NCBI RefSeq assembly: GCF_000208865.1
Contig: NC_018392.1
Coordinates: forward strand, 2,810,793-2,874,792
Reading direction: 5' to 3'
From: Neospora caninum Liverpool
Lineage: Eukaryota > Apicomplexa > Conoidasida > Eucoccidiorida > Sarcocystidae
DNA: 64,000 nt
Position 1 is the first letter of the stretch, and the number at the start of each line of letters is the position of its first letter. Below the pieces are notes generated by a model. The model saw only the letters and a list, made by a program, of their open reading frames with translations, made no database searches and was not told where the DNA came from. Made by a program: the position numbers and the translations under genes. Positions 37,385-47,802 of this stretch are shown in pieces.

Positions 37385-39711
37385 CGTGTCGAGGAAAGCG
37401 AGGGTGCGCAGAGAGAGATCCTCCACGGGGCGCGGCTCTTCTCTCCCGAGCGGGCGACGAGGAAACGCGAGAGCCTACAGGAGCCTCGAGGGACAGAAAA
37501 GCGGCAACAAAAGGGGAGGAGGAAAGAGGGGGAAGAAGGGGCGAGGAAGACGCGAGAGAGAAGAAGGCGAGGAAGACGCGAGAGAGAAGAAGGCGAGGAA
37601 GACGCGAGAGAGAGGAAGGCGAGGAAGACGCGAGAGAGAAGAAGGCGAGGAAGACGCGAGAGAGAAGAAGGCGAGAAAGATGCAAGGGAGAAGAAGGCGA
37701 GAAAGATGCGAGGGAGAAGAGGGCGAGAAAGACGCGAGAGAGAAGAAGAAGGCGAGAAAGACGCGAGGGAGGAGAAGAAGGCGAGAAAGACGCGAGGGAG
37801 AAGAAGAAGGGGAGAAAGACGCGAGGGAGAAGAAGAAGGGGAGAAAGACGCGAGGGAGAAGAAGAAGGGGAGAAAGACGCGAGGGAGAAGAAGAAGGGGA
37901 GAAAGACGCGAGGGAGAAGAAGAAGGGGAGAAAGACGCGAGGGAGAAGAAGAAGGGGAGAAAGACGCGAGGGAGAAGAAGAAGGGGAGAAAGAAGAGGGG
38001 GAAGAAGCTGAGACGAGGAAGAGGAAAAAAGAGACAAGAGGATTCGAGAAGCCGCCGCGAAGGAGACGACGCTAAAACAGAGACGAGTCGACGTCGCTGG
38101 CGAGGAGCCGCAAGGAAAGGGGAGAGAAGGCGGGAAAGGAGAGAAAAGGAAGACAAAAAAACGACGCGAGAGAGAGAGAGACAGTGCAGGAAAGGCAGAA
38201 GACCGAAGTCGATCTCGCTCGTGGGAGGGGAGCTCGTGCCAACACGCACCTCGGTATCTTTCTCCCGTCGTCTGTTTTCTCTCGTAGGAGAATGAAAAGC
38301 AGGAACGCCTCTCTCGCTCCTTTCTGCCTTCTCGTCGGCAGCGCGACGAAACAAAACAAGAAAAACACCTCAGAAGGAAACAGAGTTCTGGTTTCCAAGA
38401 AGCATGCAAACCGGGAACCGAACGCACGAAAAACTGGCGTCGCTCCTCTCGTTCGAAACCCTCGCTTGCTATCCCTCTTCCTATTTCTCTTCGTCAAGAA
38501 AAGACGAGAGAGAAGAGAAAGCAGCGGTCGCCTGTAGGAGCCTTCTCGCTTGCTTCTCTCTCTCTCGGTCTCTCTATTCCCCCAACCCGACCGCGGGAGA
38601 GACTGCCGTCTTCATGCGCTTTCCTCTCTCCGTCGCCACCTTCCCCTTTTCTTCTGGGTCTTCTCCCGACGCCTTCTTGTTTCCAGAAAAGCAGGGGAAA
38701 GCAAACGCGCGCCTGTTCTCAGCCCGAAAACGGAAAGTGATTGGCGCCACGCGCCAGAGAGACACGCCCGCGAAAAGCGTTGTGCATGCACGCAGAAAGC
38801 CAAAACATTTCGGGGCCCGGAGCGAGAAGACGGGGCTGGTAAAAGAAAACGAGCGCTCTTTTCTTCCTCTGCCGCGTTCGAACGCCGGAGGAAACGCCGC
38901 CGCGCTCCAGCTTTGATTTTTCCATTTTCGTTTCTGTGTCGCCCCGTCCTTGTCGCATTCTCTCCCTCGCCGCCTCAAGCCGCCCGCTGCACATCCGCGA
39001 GGGACACCGAGCGCAAGAAGACGCCAAGTGTGCGTTTTTGTACGGGATCGGTCGAGAGCGGCGAGCAAAGAAGATGTCTCCCTCCGCTTTCGCTTCTTCT
39101 GTCTCTCTTCTCCCGACGCCCGTGCAGCTGTCTGTGTAGACAGGGTCAGAGTCGAGCACACCGGCCAAGACGAAACAGAGCGAGGGAAACCAAGTTCTAC
39201 GCCCTTTGCTGCCTGAATCTCTGGAGGTTTGTGCGCCGCCGTCTCTCTCCCTCTGGAGGCCCGCCAAAGTCGGGCAGCGGAGACGGCACGGGGGCTTTCT
39301 CCGTGTTGGAAGAAAAAGAGACGAGCGAGGAGACAAAACAACTTCGTCTTCGGCAGCTTGTCGGACGAAAGGGAAACGAGAGAAACCGCACGAAAAAGCA
39401 GTGATGTCCGGGAGATGCTGAGCGAGAGAGGGAGTCCTCGCTCGCCTGGGCTCTCCCGGTTGCGTTGGTCGAAACAGTGTGTATGTACACCTCACGAGGT
39501 ATACAGACACGCGGGTTTCCGAAGAGGAGGAAAGAGTGGAAGGAGAAGATAGAGAAGGACAGTGGGCGGGGAACGAGAAAGAGAGCGAACAACTCTGGTG
39601 TTTTGCGAAACAGCACTGGCGTTTTGGAGTTTTTTCGTTTTCGTACTTCATCTGCGAGCATGAAAAGGGGCGGGTGGAGAAAAGCTAGAGGATTGCCGTC
39701 AGGCCGAGGCC
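37385..39711. promoter_or_regulatory. Divergent intergenic region between RTF1 and rhomboid genes
   Basis: About 2.3 kb separates the two ATGs, which point away from each other, so both promoters should lie here. The left part is purine-rich on the plus strand (pyrimidine-rich for RTF1) and holds the minisatellite. From about 38.45 kb the plus strand becomes pyrimidine-rich, as expected for the rhomboid leader. I did not identify individual promoter elements. Confidence 0.5.
37545..37995. repeat. Purine-rich minisatellite, 26-29 bp units, upstream of RTF1
   Basis: Tandem units of the type GAAAGACGCGAGGGAGAAGA. The left part has shorter units (about 26 bp, GCGAGGAAGACGCGAGAGAG) and the right part at least six near-identical 29-bp units. 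Because 29 is not a multiple of three and the units lack stops, several frames on both strands stay open across the array and make long charged or Ser/Leu-rich pseudo-proteins. The array sits 160-610 bp upstream of the RTF1 ATG, so it would form a pyrimidine-rich leader or promoter for that leftward gene. Confidence 0.92.
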
Positions 39712-42321
39712 ATGAAGAGAGCGAAGGCTCGGACATCGCCTCCTGTACGGCGGAGGAAGAAGTCTCGAGGTGACACAGACGCCCCAGAGCCAGGGGAAAA
39801 AGTGAAATACGGAGAGACGCGGATGAAAACAGAGGCGCCGACCAGGATGGAGGCTCTCGCGGCGGCCAGGTGTGGATCTCCCGCACCTTGCATGAGTTTC
39901 TCTTCTTCGCAGCTTCCCATTCGTCCTGCCGTCTTATCTGGACACGATTCAAAGCCGCCGTCTGCTTCGACACGCCCTTCTTCGTCTTCATCGTCGTCTC
40001 TTTCCGCTTCTGTCGCCCCTGCTTCTTCACCCGCCTCTTCGTCTTCTTTCGCTTCTTTCTCTCCTTCATGTTTGCCTTTTTATTCGTCCTCTTTGTATTC
40101 TGGCAGGCGATCTTCTCCACTAGGTCTGCAGAGAAGAGGAAACTGCGCTGTCTCGCTTCCTCGCCTCAGTTCGGTTGTCGTCTTGCTTTTCCTTCTGTCT
40201 CTCTGTGAGCCTCTTTGGTCTGAAACGGGCGGTGGGTTTCTCTCCCCTTCATTCACTCCTGTCGTTTTACCTTGCTTGGCGTCACTGTCTCCCGATGTCT
40301 CTTCTTCCGTGTTGCTGCCTCCGAAAACCCCTTGTGACGCGACGCTGCGCCCGTTCTCCCGTTCTTCTCTCGTCGCGTTCTCTCGTTCTTGTACTTCTCA
40401 GGCGTTTCCAAATCCTTCGCTGTATGCGTTTCGCTGCAGCCTTTCTTCTCCTTGGCATTGTCTCTCGCTTTCGTCTTCTCGCTGTCTCCGTCGTCCAGGA
40501 AGGGACTTCGATGGGCGTCGTGGAGCCCGCCGGACTGCTTCCCTGTCTTTCCTTGCGCATCCGTTCTCTCTCTGCCCCCCGCGAACTGTCTTTCCTTCTC
40601 GCTTCACGCCATCTGCTTCGAGTCCTTTGAGTCCTCATCCTTCTTCTCCTCCGTCTCATTGTTCATCTTCTTCGTCTCATCTCTTTTCTCGTTCTCTCTC
40701 TCGCTTTCCTTCTTCCGTCGTTTCTGCTCGTCTCTCCCGTCTTTCGTCTTCTCGTTCTCTGTCTTCCTTGTTTCCGTATCTTCTGTCTTCCTGCCGTCCT
40801 CTCGCTTCTGATATCTCTCGCTCTCTCGATATTTCGTCGCTCGGCGCTCGACTTTCTCGACCCCCGACGGCCTCGCCAACACAGGCCCTCTTCTCGCGTG
40901 TGCTGGCGTTGCTTTCTCTTCGTCGCGTCACAAACGCGCGGCTCCTTCCGCTTTCCTCGCCTTCTTCACTTGTTGCAAAATCTTCGACTCTCTGTTCTCG
41001 TCTTCTTCGCTCGCTGCCGTTCTCTCGCTCCTCTTCGTCACCCCCCCCAGCTTTGCTCTCGCATCTGCCTCGTTTCGCGCCGCTGTCGTCCTTCCCTCGA
41101 AAGTGCACGCCTCTCTTTTCTCGACTTGTGGCCTCTTCGTCTTCCATTTCTTCGCTTTGTTCGCAACTCCAGTCGCTCTTCCCGCGTTTCGTCTCTCTCC
41201 TCGCCCCTTCTCGGGTGTATTTACACCTCGCGCTTCCCCCCATTCCACCACTGGCGAGTTCTCTGCGTTTCCTTCTGCTGCTCGTCTACGTCTCGGACTT
41301 GCTCTTCTTTCGGGGCCACCTCGCTGCGACTTTCTCCTTCGACATGCGGAAGGAAGTCGAGAGACCCTACGCCTTTTTCCCTCTCGTCTCCTTCTTCTCG
41401 CGCGCCGCCCGCTCGGGCCTCGTCCATGCAAACGCCCTCCACCTGCTCGTCAACTTGCGTGGCATCTCGCAGATCTTCCCGCTGTGCGAGAAACTCTGCT
41501 ACGACGCCCTCTTCGGCGCCTACTCCCCCTCTTCTTCTTCCCCCTTCTCTCTTTTCTCCCTGTCGGAGTGTTTTCCGTTTCTCAGCGGACAGGGCGTGGT
41601 GTGGATGCACGCGTGGAAGGAGGCTGGCCGCGAGTCGTGTCTCTCAGCGCTTTCCACCGAGCAGGAAGGAGACGAGAGCGGAGAGCGACGGTGGTGTAGC
41701 TGGCGCGAGCGCGGAAAACGTGGCCCGGGGTTTGGCCGAGAAGGTTGGTTGACCCGTCTCGCCGTTCTCGCGCTCTTCTTCTCTGGAACGGTCGCGGGGA
41801 ACTTTGCCTCGCTTGTGCTGCGTCGCTGGTGGAGTCGCGTCGAGTGGTCAGTGGAGAAGCAGACCCGCGACGAAGCGCAGCAAAGAAGGTTCTGGGGCGG
41901 GAAGGTCAGTCGCGAAGATATCTGGAGGGAGCAGATGGATATCGCCGATGCAGAGAAGCCGAGGAAAAACGTCGACGTGTGGGAGCGGCATCGGCGCCTC
42001 GAGAAACTTAGGCGACCTGGCGCGCAAACCGACGGAGAAGACGCTGAAGACGAAGCAGACGCACTCAACCGGGAACGCGAGACAGACCGCTCGTGGTGTG
42101 TACGTACACTCGGCTGTAGTGCAGGGCTCTACGCGCTCCTGGGCACGCTAGTCGGCAGCGCCCGAATCCATTCCAACGTGAAAAAGAAGGTTTGTGGACA
42201 AATAGTCAGACGCATCCTCACGGAACTTTTTGCGCCAGTCGGCTCGAGTGGCCTTGACGAACCGGGACACATCGGCGGATTCCTCTTTGGATATCTGGTC
42301 GCGGGCATCCTCGGCTGGTGA
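39712..42321 (+). CDS. Rhomboid-family intramembrane serine protease with very long leader
   Basis: The 869-residue frame carries a complete rhomboid core in its last 330 residues. The second-helix motif HxxxxHxxxN is present as HANALHLLVN (H572, H577, N581). The catalytic serine lies in GCSAGLYALLG (S803) and the catalytic histidine in GHIGGFLFG (H853). Hydrophobic helices precede each (LRFLLLLVYVSDLLFF, LAVLALFFSGTVAGNFASL). The catalytic pair is intact, so activity is expected. Two charged insertions occur, one at about 595-670 and one of about 85 residues just before the serine helix. The first 530 residues are extraordinary: a short basic start, a hydrophobic stretch near 154-166 (LSSVVVLLFLLSL), then some 350 residues rich in Ser, Arg, Leu and Pro and poor in Asp/Glu. 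This could be an organelle-targeting leader or partly noncoding DNA with an unseen intron. I cannot assign a ROM number; substrate and membrane are unknown. Confidence 0.85.
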   Translation: MKRAKARTSPPVRRRKKSRGDTDAPEPGEKVKYGETRMKTEAPTRMEALAAARCGSPAPCMSFSSSQLPIRPAVLSGHDSKPPSASTRPSSSSSSSLSASVAPASSPASSSSFASFSPSCLPFYSSSLYSGRRSSPLGLQRRGNCAVSLPRLSSVVVLLFLLSLCEPLWSETGGGFLSPSFTPVVLPCLASLSPDVSSSVLLPPKTPCDATLRPFSRSSLVAFSRSCTSQAFPNPSLYAFRCSLSSPWHCLSLSSSRCLRRPGRDFDGRRGARRTASLSFLAHPFSLCPPRTVFPSRFTPSASSPLSPHPSSPPSHCSSSSSHLFSRSLSRFPSSVVSARLSRLSSSRSLSSLFPYLLSSCRPLASDISRSLDISSLGARLSRPPTASPTQALFSRVLALLSLRRVTNARLLPLSSPSSLVAKSSTLCSRLLRSLPFSRSSSSPPPALLSHLPRFAPLSSFPRKCTPLFSRLVASSSSISSLCSQLQSLFPRFVSLLAPSRVYLHLALPPIPPLASSLRFLLLLVYVSDLLFFRGHLAATFSFDMRKEVERPYAFFPLVSFFSRAARSGLVHANALHLLVNLRGISQIFPLCEKLCYDALFGAYSPSSSSPFSLFSLSECFPFLSGQGVVWMHAWKEAGRESCLSALSTEQEGDESGERRWCSWRERGKRGPGFGREGWLTRLAVLALFFSGTVAGNFASLVLRRWWSRVEWSVEKQTRDEAQQRRFWGGKVSREDIWREQMDIADAEKPRKNVDVWERHRRLEKLRRPGAQTDGEDAEDEADALNRERETDRSWCVRTLGCSAGLYALLGTLVGSARIHSNVKKKVCGQIVRRILTELFAPVGSSGLDEPGHIGGFLFGYLVAGILGW

Positions 42322-44667
42322 GACCGCGAAGCGAGAAGACTCCGAAGAGAAGGAACAGAAGGGACAGGAAGAAGGAAGAGAGGGACGGAGACTGAGACAG
42401 ATATTTGAGAGGAAGGCTGATCAAGAGCAGGGAAGAGGGGAAGCGAAGGTCGATGACGGACCCTCTACGATGTCGCTTGAGGAGCTTTTCTTATGACTCC
42501 ATTGGCGAGCAATCTTTTGTTGAATTTTTATAGCGATGAGGTTTTATAGCGATGGATGAATTCCCAAGCAGCACTTTAGCGAGAGACCTTTCTCGCTTTT
42601 TGTCCCTCTGCACGCCCCAGAACCTGCCGTCACTTCCTTCTCTGAGCCTGTCCTCGTTGCGTCTGTCTGAAAATTTAAATCTCCAGGTGTTGCCGGCCGC
42701 CACTGCTCTATCCATTTTGCGCTTCCGGTTTTCAGTTGCTGTCTCTCCTGTTTCTCTCTCGCATTTTTCCTCATTCTGGTTCTTCCTGGTGTTGCACTGT
42801 CTCCCGTGAAGCTCTTTTCCTTCTGCCCTCCATAGTGCCGGCGCTTCTTCCTCGATCGCTTCTCGTTCATGTTTGAGCTCACTCTTCCGTGAGACCCCAA
42901 ACACCAAAACTGTGTGCGAGACTCTCTTCACGGATCAGGACAGAAAGGCAAAAGACAAAAAGCGAGAAGGCAAGACAAAACAAAAGAAAGAAACAAAGAG
43001 GCACGCGGTAGCATCACGACGGGCATGGGCATCTGCAGTCTTCAACGCCTTCCCGAAAGCACTCCACGACTCAGTGGAGTTTCCTAAATATGTTCCAACC
43101 TTTTCAATCGAGAACGTCGGCGCTCTTCTCCCTCGCGACAGACTGTTCGTAGATGAGAGATGCATTTATCTGCATCTGCATTTCCATACATAGATGCATT
43201 CATACGTAACAAGCGTGCGCATAAGTATACACATTATATGCAGATCTGTATAGATGATGAGGGGTAGAGGAGTCTGTGCTGACAATTTGTGCCTATTTGG
43301 GTACGGGCTGCGACACACATACTCTGCCTTCGGGGTCTTCCGCGGAAAAGCTGTCTGTTTCTTAAAAGATTTTGGAAAAACATCCAGCGACACGAATGCG
43401 GAGACTTCACAGCTTGCTGCGTATTTCCTTGCTCTCTGCCTTTTACTCGCCTTCTCGAATTTCCTGTCACACGGAGATACTCCGCATCTCATTGCATTTG
43501 TATACACGTTCACCCTCGGACACACATTCATATTGATATATATAATTCTTCGTAGCTATACTGTTCATCCACTTCTCTACCACTTCTCTATACATAAACT
43601 TGCACATAAACGCATGTATATAAACTCAAGCGTATGTATGTATGAATGTATGTATATATATGTATCCTTTGCCGTTATCCTCACTCTTACGTCGTCCGCT
43701 TCTTCGGCGCGTCAGTTCCGTGTGCGGTGGCAGGCCACAGAATCTGAGGCGTTTTACCTTTTGTGTCTCTCTCTGTTTACGTCGAAACTAGCTTCGACAA
43801 ATGCAGAGAACCTCGCTGCCTTCGTCCTCCATTCTCTGTCTCCGGCATTTTCTGGGTCGTAGCGCTCTCTAGCTCACAGTTCCTGCTTTCGGCTAGTGTC
43901 AGATCAACAACTATTCTCAGATCCCACATGCTGATGCGTGAACCTAGATTGAATGAAAACTTCCAGCTTCACTTTAGTGGAAAACCTCCAAGTGTTCGTC
44001 TTCGCGCAGAGCTGGTGACAGGACGACGAGCAACGCGGGTGTGTCGATTGCTCAGCAGCGGCTTCGCGAACGCTGGCTTTTTTCTGCAAAAGAAGGTTTG
44101 AAAAGCGAAGACTTTTGGGGAGAAGAAAGATACCCGACAGCGAGGCAACTGCAGATGCAGCATGCAAAAATCCAGAAAACTCCAGAAGGAAAAACGAGAC
44201 AAAACGGACCCGCGCACGGAATCGCCGGGGGTGAAAAGTCTCGCAACTCGCGGCCCCCAGCCGCAAGCGGGATTCTTTTTCCCAGAACGTTTTCGCTTTT
44301 TCTTCTCCCTCTTGAATTAAGCTTCCGCTTTAGAAAGGGACTCGAACACTTCGAGTCTGTCTTATCGTCTTCTTCTCTCACGACCTCATAGACGTGTCTC
44401 CACGGGGCCTCGTGATTTTTCGCGCACATGACGTCAACGCATCTGTCTCTTCGGTATTGCCTTTGTAACAGCCCTTCTCTTTCCCCTCTTTCTCCTTTCT
44501 CTCCTTTCTTCCCGGTCTCGCCTTTCTCTCATTTCTTCCCAGTCTGGCCTTCTCTGCCTCTCTCTTCTTCCCTCTCACGCCTTCTCTGCCTCTCTCTTCT
44601 TCCCTCTCACGCCTTCTCTGCCTCTCTCTTCTTCCCTCTCACGCCCCCGTCGTTGTTTCTCGGCCAG
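42322..44667. other. Intergenic region between rhomboid and methyltransferase genes
   Basis: No frame here has a domain. TATA/TGTA-rich stretches occur near 43200 and 43540-43670. Just before the methyltransferase ATG the plus strand is pyrimidine-rich (44430-44660), a probable leader containing a short tandem repeat. Confidence 0.55.
44549..44644. repeat. 32-bp tandem repeat, three copies, in leader of methyltransferase gene
   Basis: Copies at 44549-44580, 44581-44612 and 44613-44644, each beginning CTTCTCTGCCTCTCTCTTCT and ending CACGC, identical to one another. The array ends 23 bp before the ATG at 44668. Confidence 0.95.
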
Positions 44668-47600
44668 ATGGATCCCTCTGTCTCTCCGAGAGTTCCGACG
44701 CCGGACACCAGCCACGTCGGCCTGCAGAAGGCCTTCCCTGACGTTTACGAGGCTGCAGAAGATTCCTTTCTCTTCCTGGATGCTCTCGCTGAGGACATTC
44801 GGTTTCTCCTTCGTCGACGCCCCGCTCTCGTCTTGGAAATGGGGTACGTCTCTTCTTTTCTCCCCTTCGCACACGTCGGCTCTGTCTCCGTCCGCCAGTG
44901 CCCTCTCGCTCTCTCACAGCGCCTTTCTCCCACGTCTCTTGAGTCTCTTGCGTCTTCTTTTTTTTTCTCGTATCTCCCCTCGGTATTCCATCTTGTTCTT
45001 CTGCGTGTAACTTCCAGTATCCTTTTTCTCTCGGCTGTCGCTTCCCTTCTCTCGCCAGTCGCTTCCCTTCTCACCGCCTCTGTATGTGACGGCGATCGCA
45101 CTTCCCTCTCTCTCTCCGTCTCGTCGCCCGCCTCACTCCTTCCCACTTTCCTTGCTTTTGTCTTCAGGTCCGGGAGTGGCTGCGTGATCTCTTTCCTCCG
45201 TAAATTATTTCTTCTCCGCGTCGCCTCATCCAAAGGCCTGCCAGGCGAAACGCCAACGGGAGGGCAGACAGGCCCAGAGAGAAACGCCCGCTGCTCAGGA
45301 CACCCCGACACCGCACACGATTCTTCACACTCGACATCTTCTTGTTCTTCCTCTTGTTCTCCATCTCCATCTTCTTCCTGTTCTTTCTTTGTTCCGCGTT
45401 TCCTCGCAGTCGACTGCAATCTGTCGGCAACTGCGGCGACCCTGGAGACTGCGCGCCGGGCCGAGAGGAACGAACGGAGAGAGCGCGAAGGCGGAGAAAG
45501 GCCGAGCGAGGGCGGCGAGGCGCCGAACCGCGGAGCGATCGGAAGTGCCTCAGCGTCACAGGAAGAAAACGAGAACTGCCGGGGTGCTATAGACGTTCTC
45601 GCTGGCGATCTGTTTGGAGGTTTCCGGTCGCAGAGCAGGCGCGAACCGCCGTGGTCTCCGTCTTCCGCGTGCTCGCCTTCTCTGGGTGAAGCTCAGAAAC
45701 CAGGCAGGACAGTGGGAATCTTCGACGTCATTCTCTTCAACCCAGTAAGCTGGGACGCGTTTTCAGAAGAGGCAGTCAAACCGCATCAAGGCACACGCGG
45801 CGAAGTGTCTCTGCAGACCTACCGAAGAGCTCCTGCGCATGCACCTTCTCTGTCGTTGTCCATTTTCCACCCAGGAGAGTTCTCTCTTTCCCTGCTGTGG
45901 TGTCGCGTCTTGGATCCTCTTCTCGCGGGCCTGTGGGCCCTCTACTGTCTCGATTCGTTGCGCTCCTCACCCCTGAAGTCAATTGTTTCTGCTATTCCAG
46001 CTCCTGTTCGCTTTGTTTGTCTCCCCCTTCTCTTGATTTTCTCTCTCGTCTTCGTCCCCGGTCCGCAGCTCGCCGCTGCACTATCCGTGATGAGCGCGTC
46101 CCTCACGCCCTTCAAAGTCCAGGAAAAAGGGCGTGTTAGTGTCTGCTCTTGTCTCACTCCTTTCTCAGTTTTCGTCTGCTTCTAAAGCCGCGCATCCGTA
46201 CCGTGACCCGCATGCGCATGGAGGGAAAGGCGCCTTTCTCGTCAAAATCGGTGTTGTCCTGTGTCCTTTTTTCTCAGCCGTACGTCCCCGGAAGTCCACG
46301 CGGGCGACCGCCGAGCCCCGCCGACTGGGCCTGGTGGGGCGGCGAAGATGGCCGTGAAGTGATAGATCGGTTTCTTCCACAAGCTATCGTGAGGCCAAAA
46401 GGCAAAAAAGCAAGAGAAGAACCGGTAAAACGGGAACAGCACCGAGCGACGCAAGCGTCCCACGGTGTGCTTCGCAGTGTACAGTCAATCCTAGGGGGCG
46501 GGAGGAACAGAACGCGTCCGTCGTAGACGCGTTTCATGGAATGGCGTCGCGGTCTGGGACACAAAAAGAGCAACACGAGCCGTACGTTCGGAGACGTCTC
46601 ACGCTGAAATGGCGTCTCTCGAACACTGCGTGCAGCACAAAGATCTGATTCCTGGTTCTTCACCGTTTGTCGATGGGGCACTACCTGGTCTTCAACGCAA
46701 TGATAAGCGGACAGGACTTCTGGTGTGGGTACTCAAGACGCGAGTCAGGTAGTGAGGGTGCGCGCGGAACTGGTTGGAGTGTAAAGGGAAACTGAGAGAG
46801 CACGCCTGAGCTGTGGGAAACACACACAATATCGTTCTGAGCGTCCTGTCCCTCTGTCACTTTCTGCAGGCCTACCTGTCGCCCTCTGGAGTCCTTTACC
46901 TCGTGAGTTTTCCCACGAGTTGAATTCCATCTTTGCTTTCTCACCTTGGCTGCCTTGACAGCGGTTTCTCGCTTCCTGGCAACTTACCTAGTTATCGAAA
47001 AAGCAAAGTGTTCTTTACAACCGCAGATCCACATGTTGCGCTCTTCCGTAGATTCACTGGGAAGTGAGCCGGGAGACACCCAGGCCTCCCGTATGGCTGC
47101 TAGTGCCAGAGTTATGTGTCCCCAAAGAACGCACAAAAATGCTCCAAGCGTAGAGAGACGAAGAGGGGCGCGCTTCGGAGGCATTCAAAAACTCACGATC
47201 GTACTGTGGCAACAGGACGTGGCGGTTCCCTCACGCAAAGTACACAAAATACGAAAAGACCTTTTTTCACCTTTCAGTGACGCCGTTCCTCCGACCTGTG
47301 CATATAGATCTGTATAGATTTTTTGTAGGCAGGCATTCTCAGTGTACAAATCTAGGATACTTCAACTCTTGACGCTGTCGGTTTCTACGCACGTAGATAG
47401 GAGGCCGAGGGAGACGTGAATTTCGTCTGTCGCCTCGATAGCAGAAGAAGAGACATGACGAGAATCAGAACGACGACTTTCCTGGTGAAAACTAGCCGGG
47501 TGCCGTCTGTGTGTATGTGCCATGCCCCCTCATGTTAGCTGCTGGAGAAGAGGAACAAAGTGGACGAGGTCGTGGCGCACATCGAGGCTCAGGGCTTCGC

Positions 47601-47802
47601 GGCGGAGGTACGATTTCCGTGGGAAGGGGTGTTCGTAGAACCCTCGTAGTGTCTATGCAGATTGGTTTTTGAAAGAGAGGTATGGTCATTGATGCTATCT
47701 CAGGTCGCTTTGCGCCTCGGTGCCGTGCCCTGTTTGCAGCAAGTTAAACGTCGAAAGATCAATGGAGAAGATCTTTCTGTCTGGCGGTTTACGAGATTAT
47801 GA
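44668..47802 (+). CDS. N6AMT1: HemK2/N6AMT1-type S-adenosylmethionine methyltransferase (6 exons)
   Basis: Eukaryotic HemK2 family enzyme, with TRM112 as usual partner, that methylates the Gln of the GGQ motif of release factor eRF1. Exons: 44668-44843, 45168-45744, 46278-46388, 46870-46902, 47539-47607, 47704-47802; all joins are in phase and give 354 residues. The ATG at 44668 (CAGATGGATCC) starts MDPSVSPRVPTPDTSHVG. Family motifs follow in order: VYEAAEDSFLFLDAL; LEMGSGSGCVISFL (the SAM-binding glycine loop, split by intron 1); LAVDCNLSATAATLETA; FDVILFNPPYVPG, where the catalytic NPPY is rebuilt exactly across intron 2 (N250 to Y253); GREVIDRFLPQ; YLSPSGVLYLLLEKRNKVDE; and the terminal EDLSVWRF. 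The human protein is 214 residues. The excess is a low-complexity Ser/Cys/Pro insert in exon 2 between the SAM loop and the VD motif, plus charged residues before the NPPY segment. Exon 4 is only 33 bp. The gene is convergent with the repeat-protein gene. Confidence 0.93.

Noticed and set aside
37236..38427. Frames of 279-349 codons on both strands
   Set aside because: Products of the stop-free 26-29 bp minisatellite, made of charged or Ser/Leu filler without domains.
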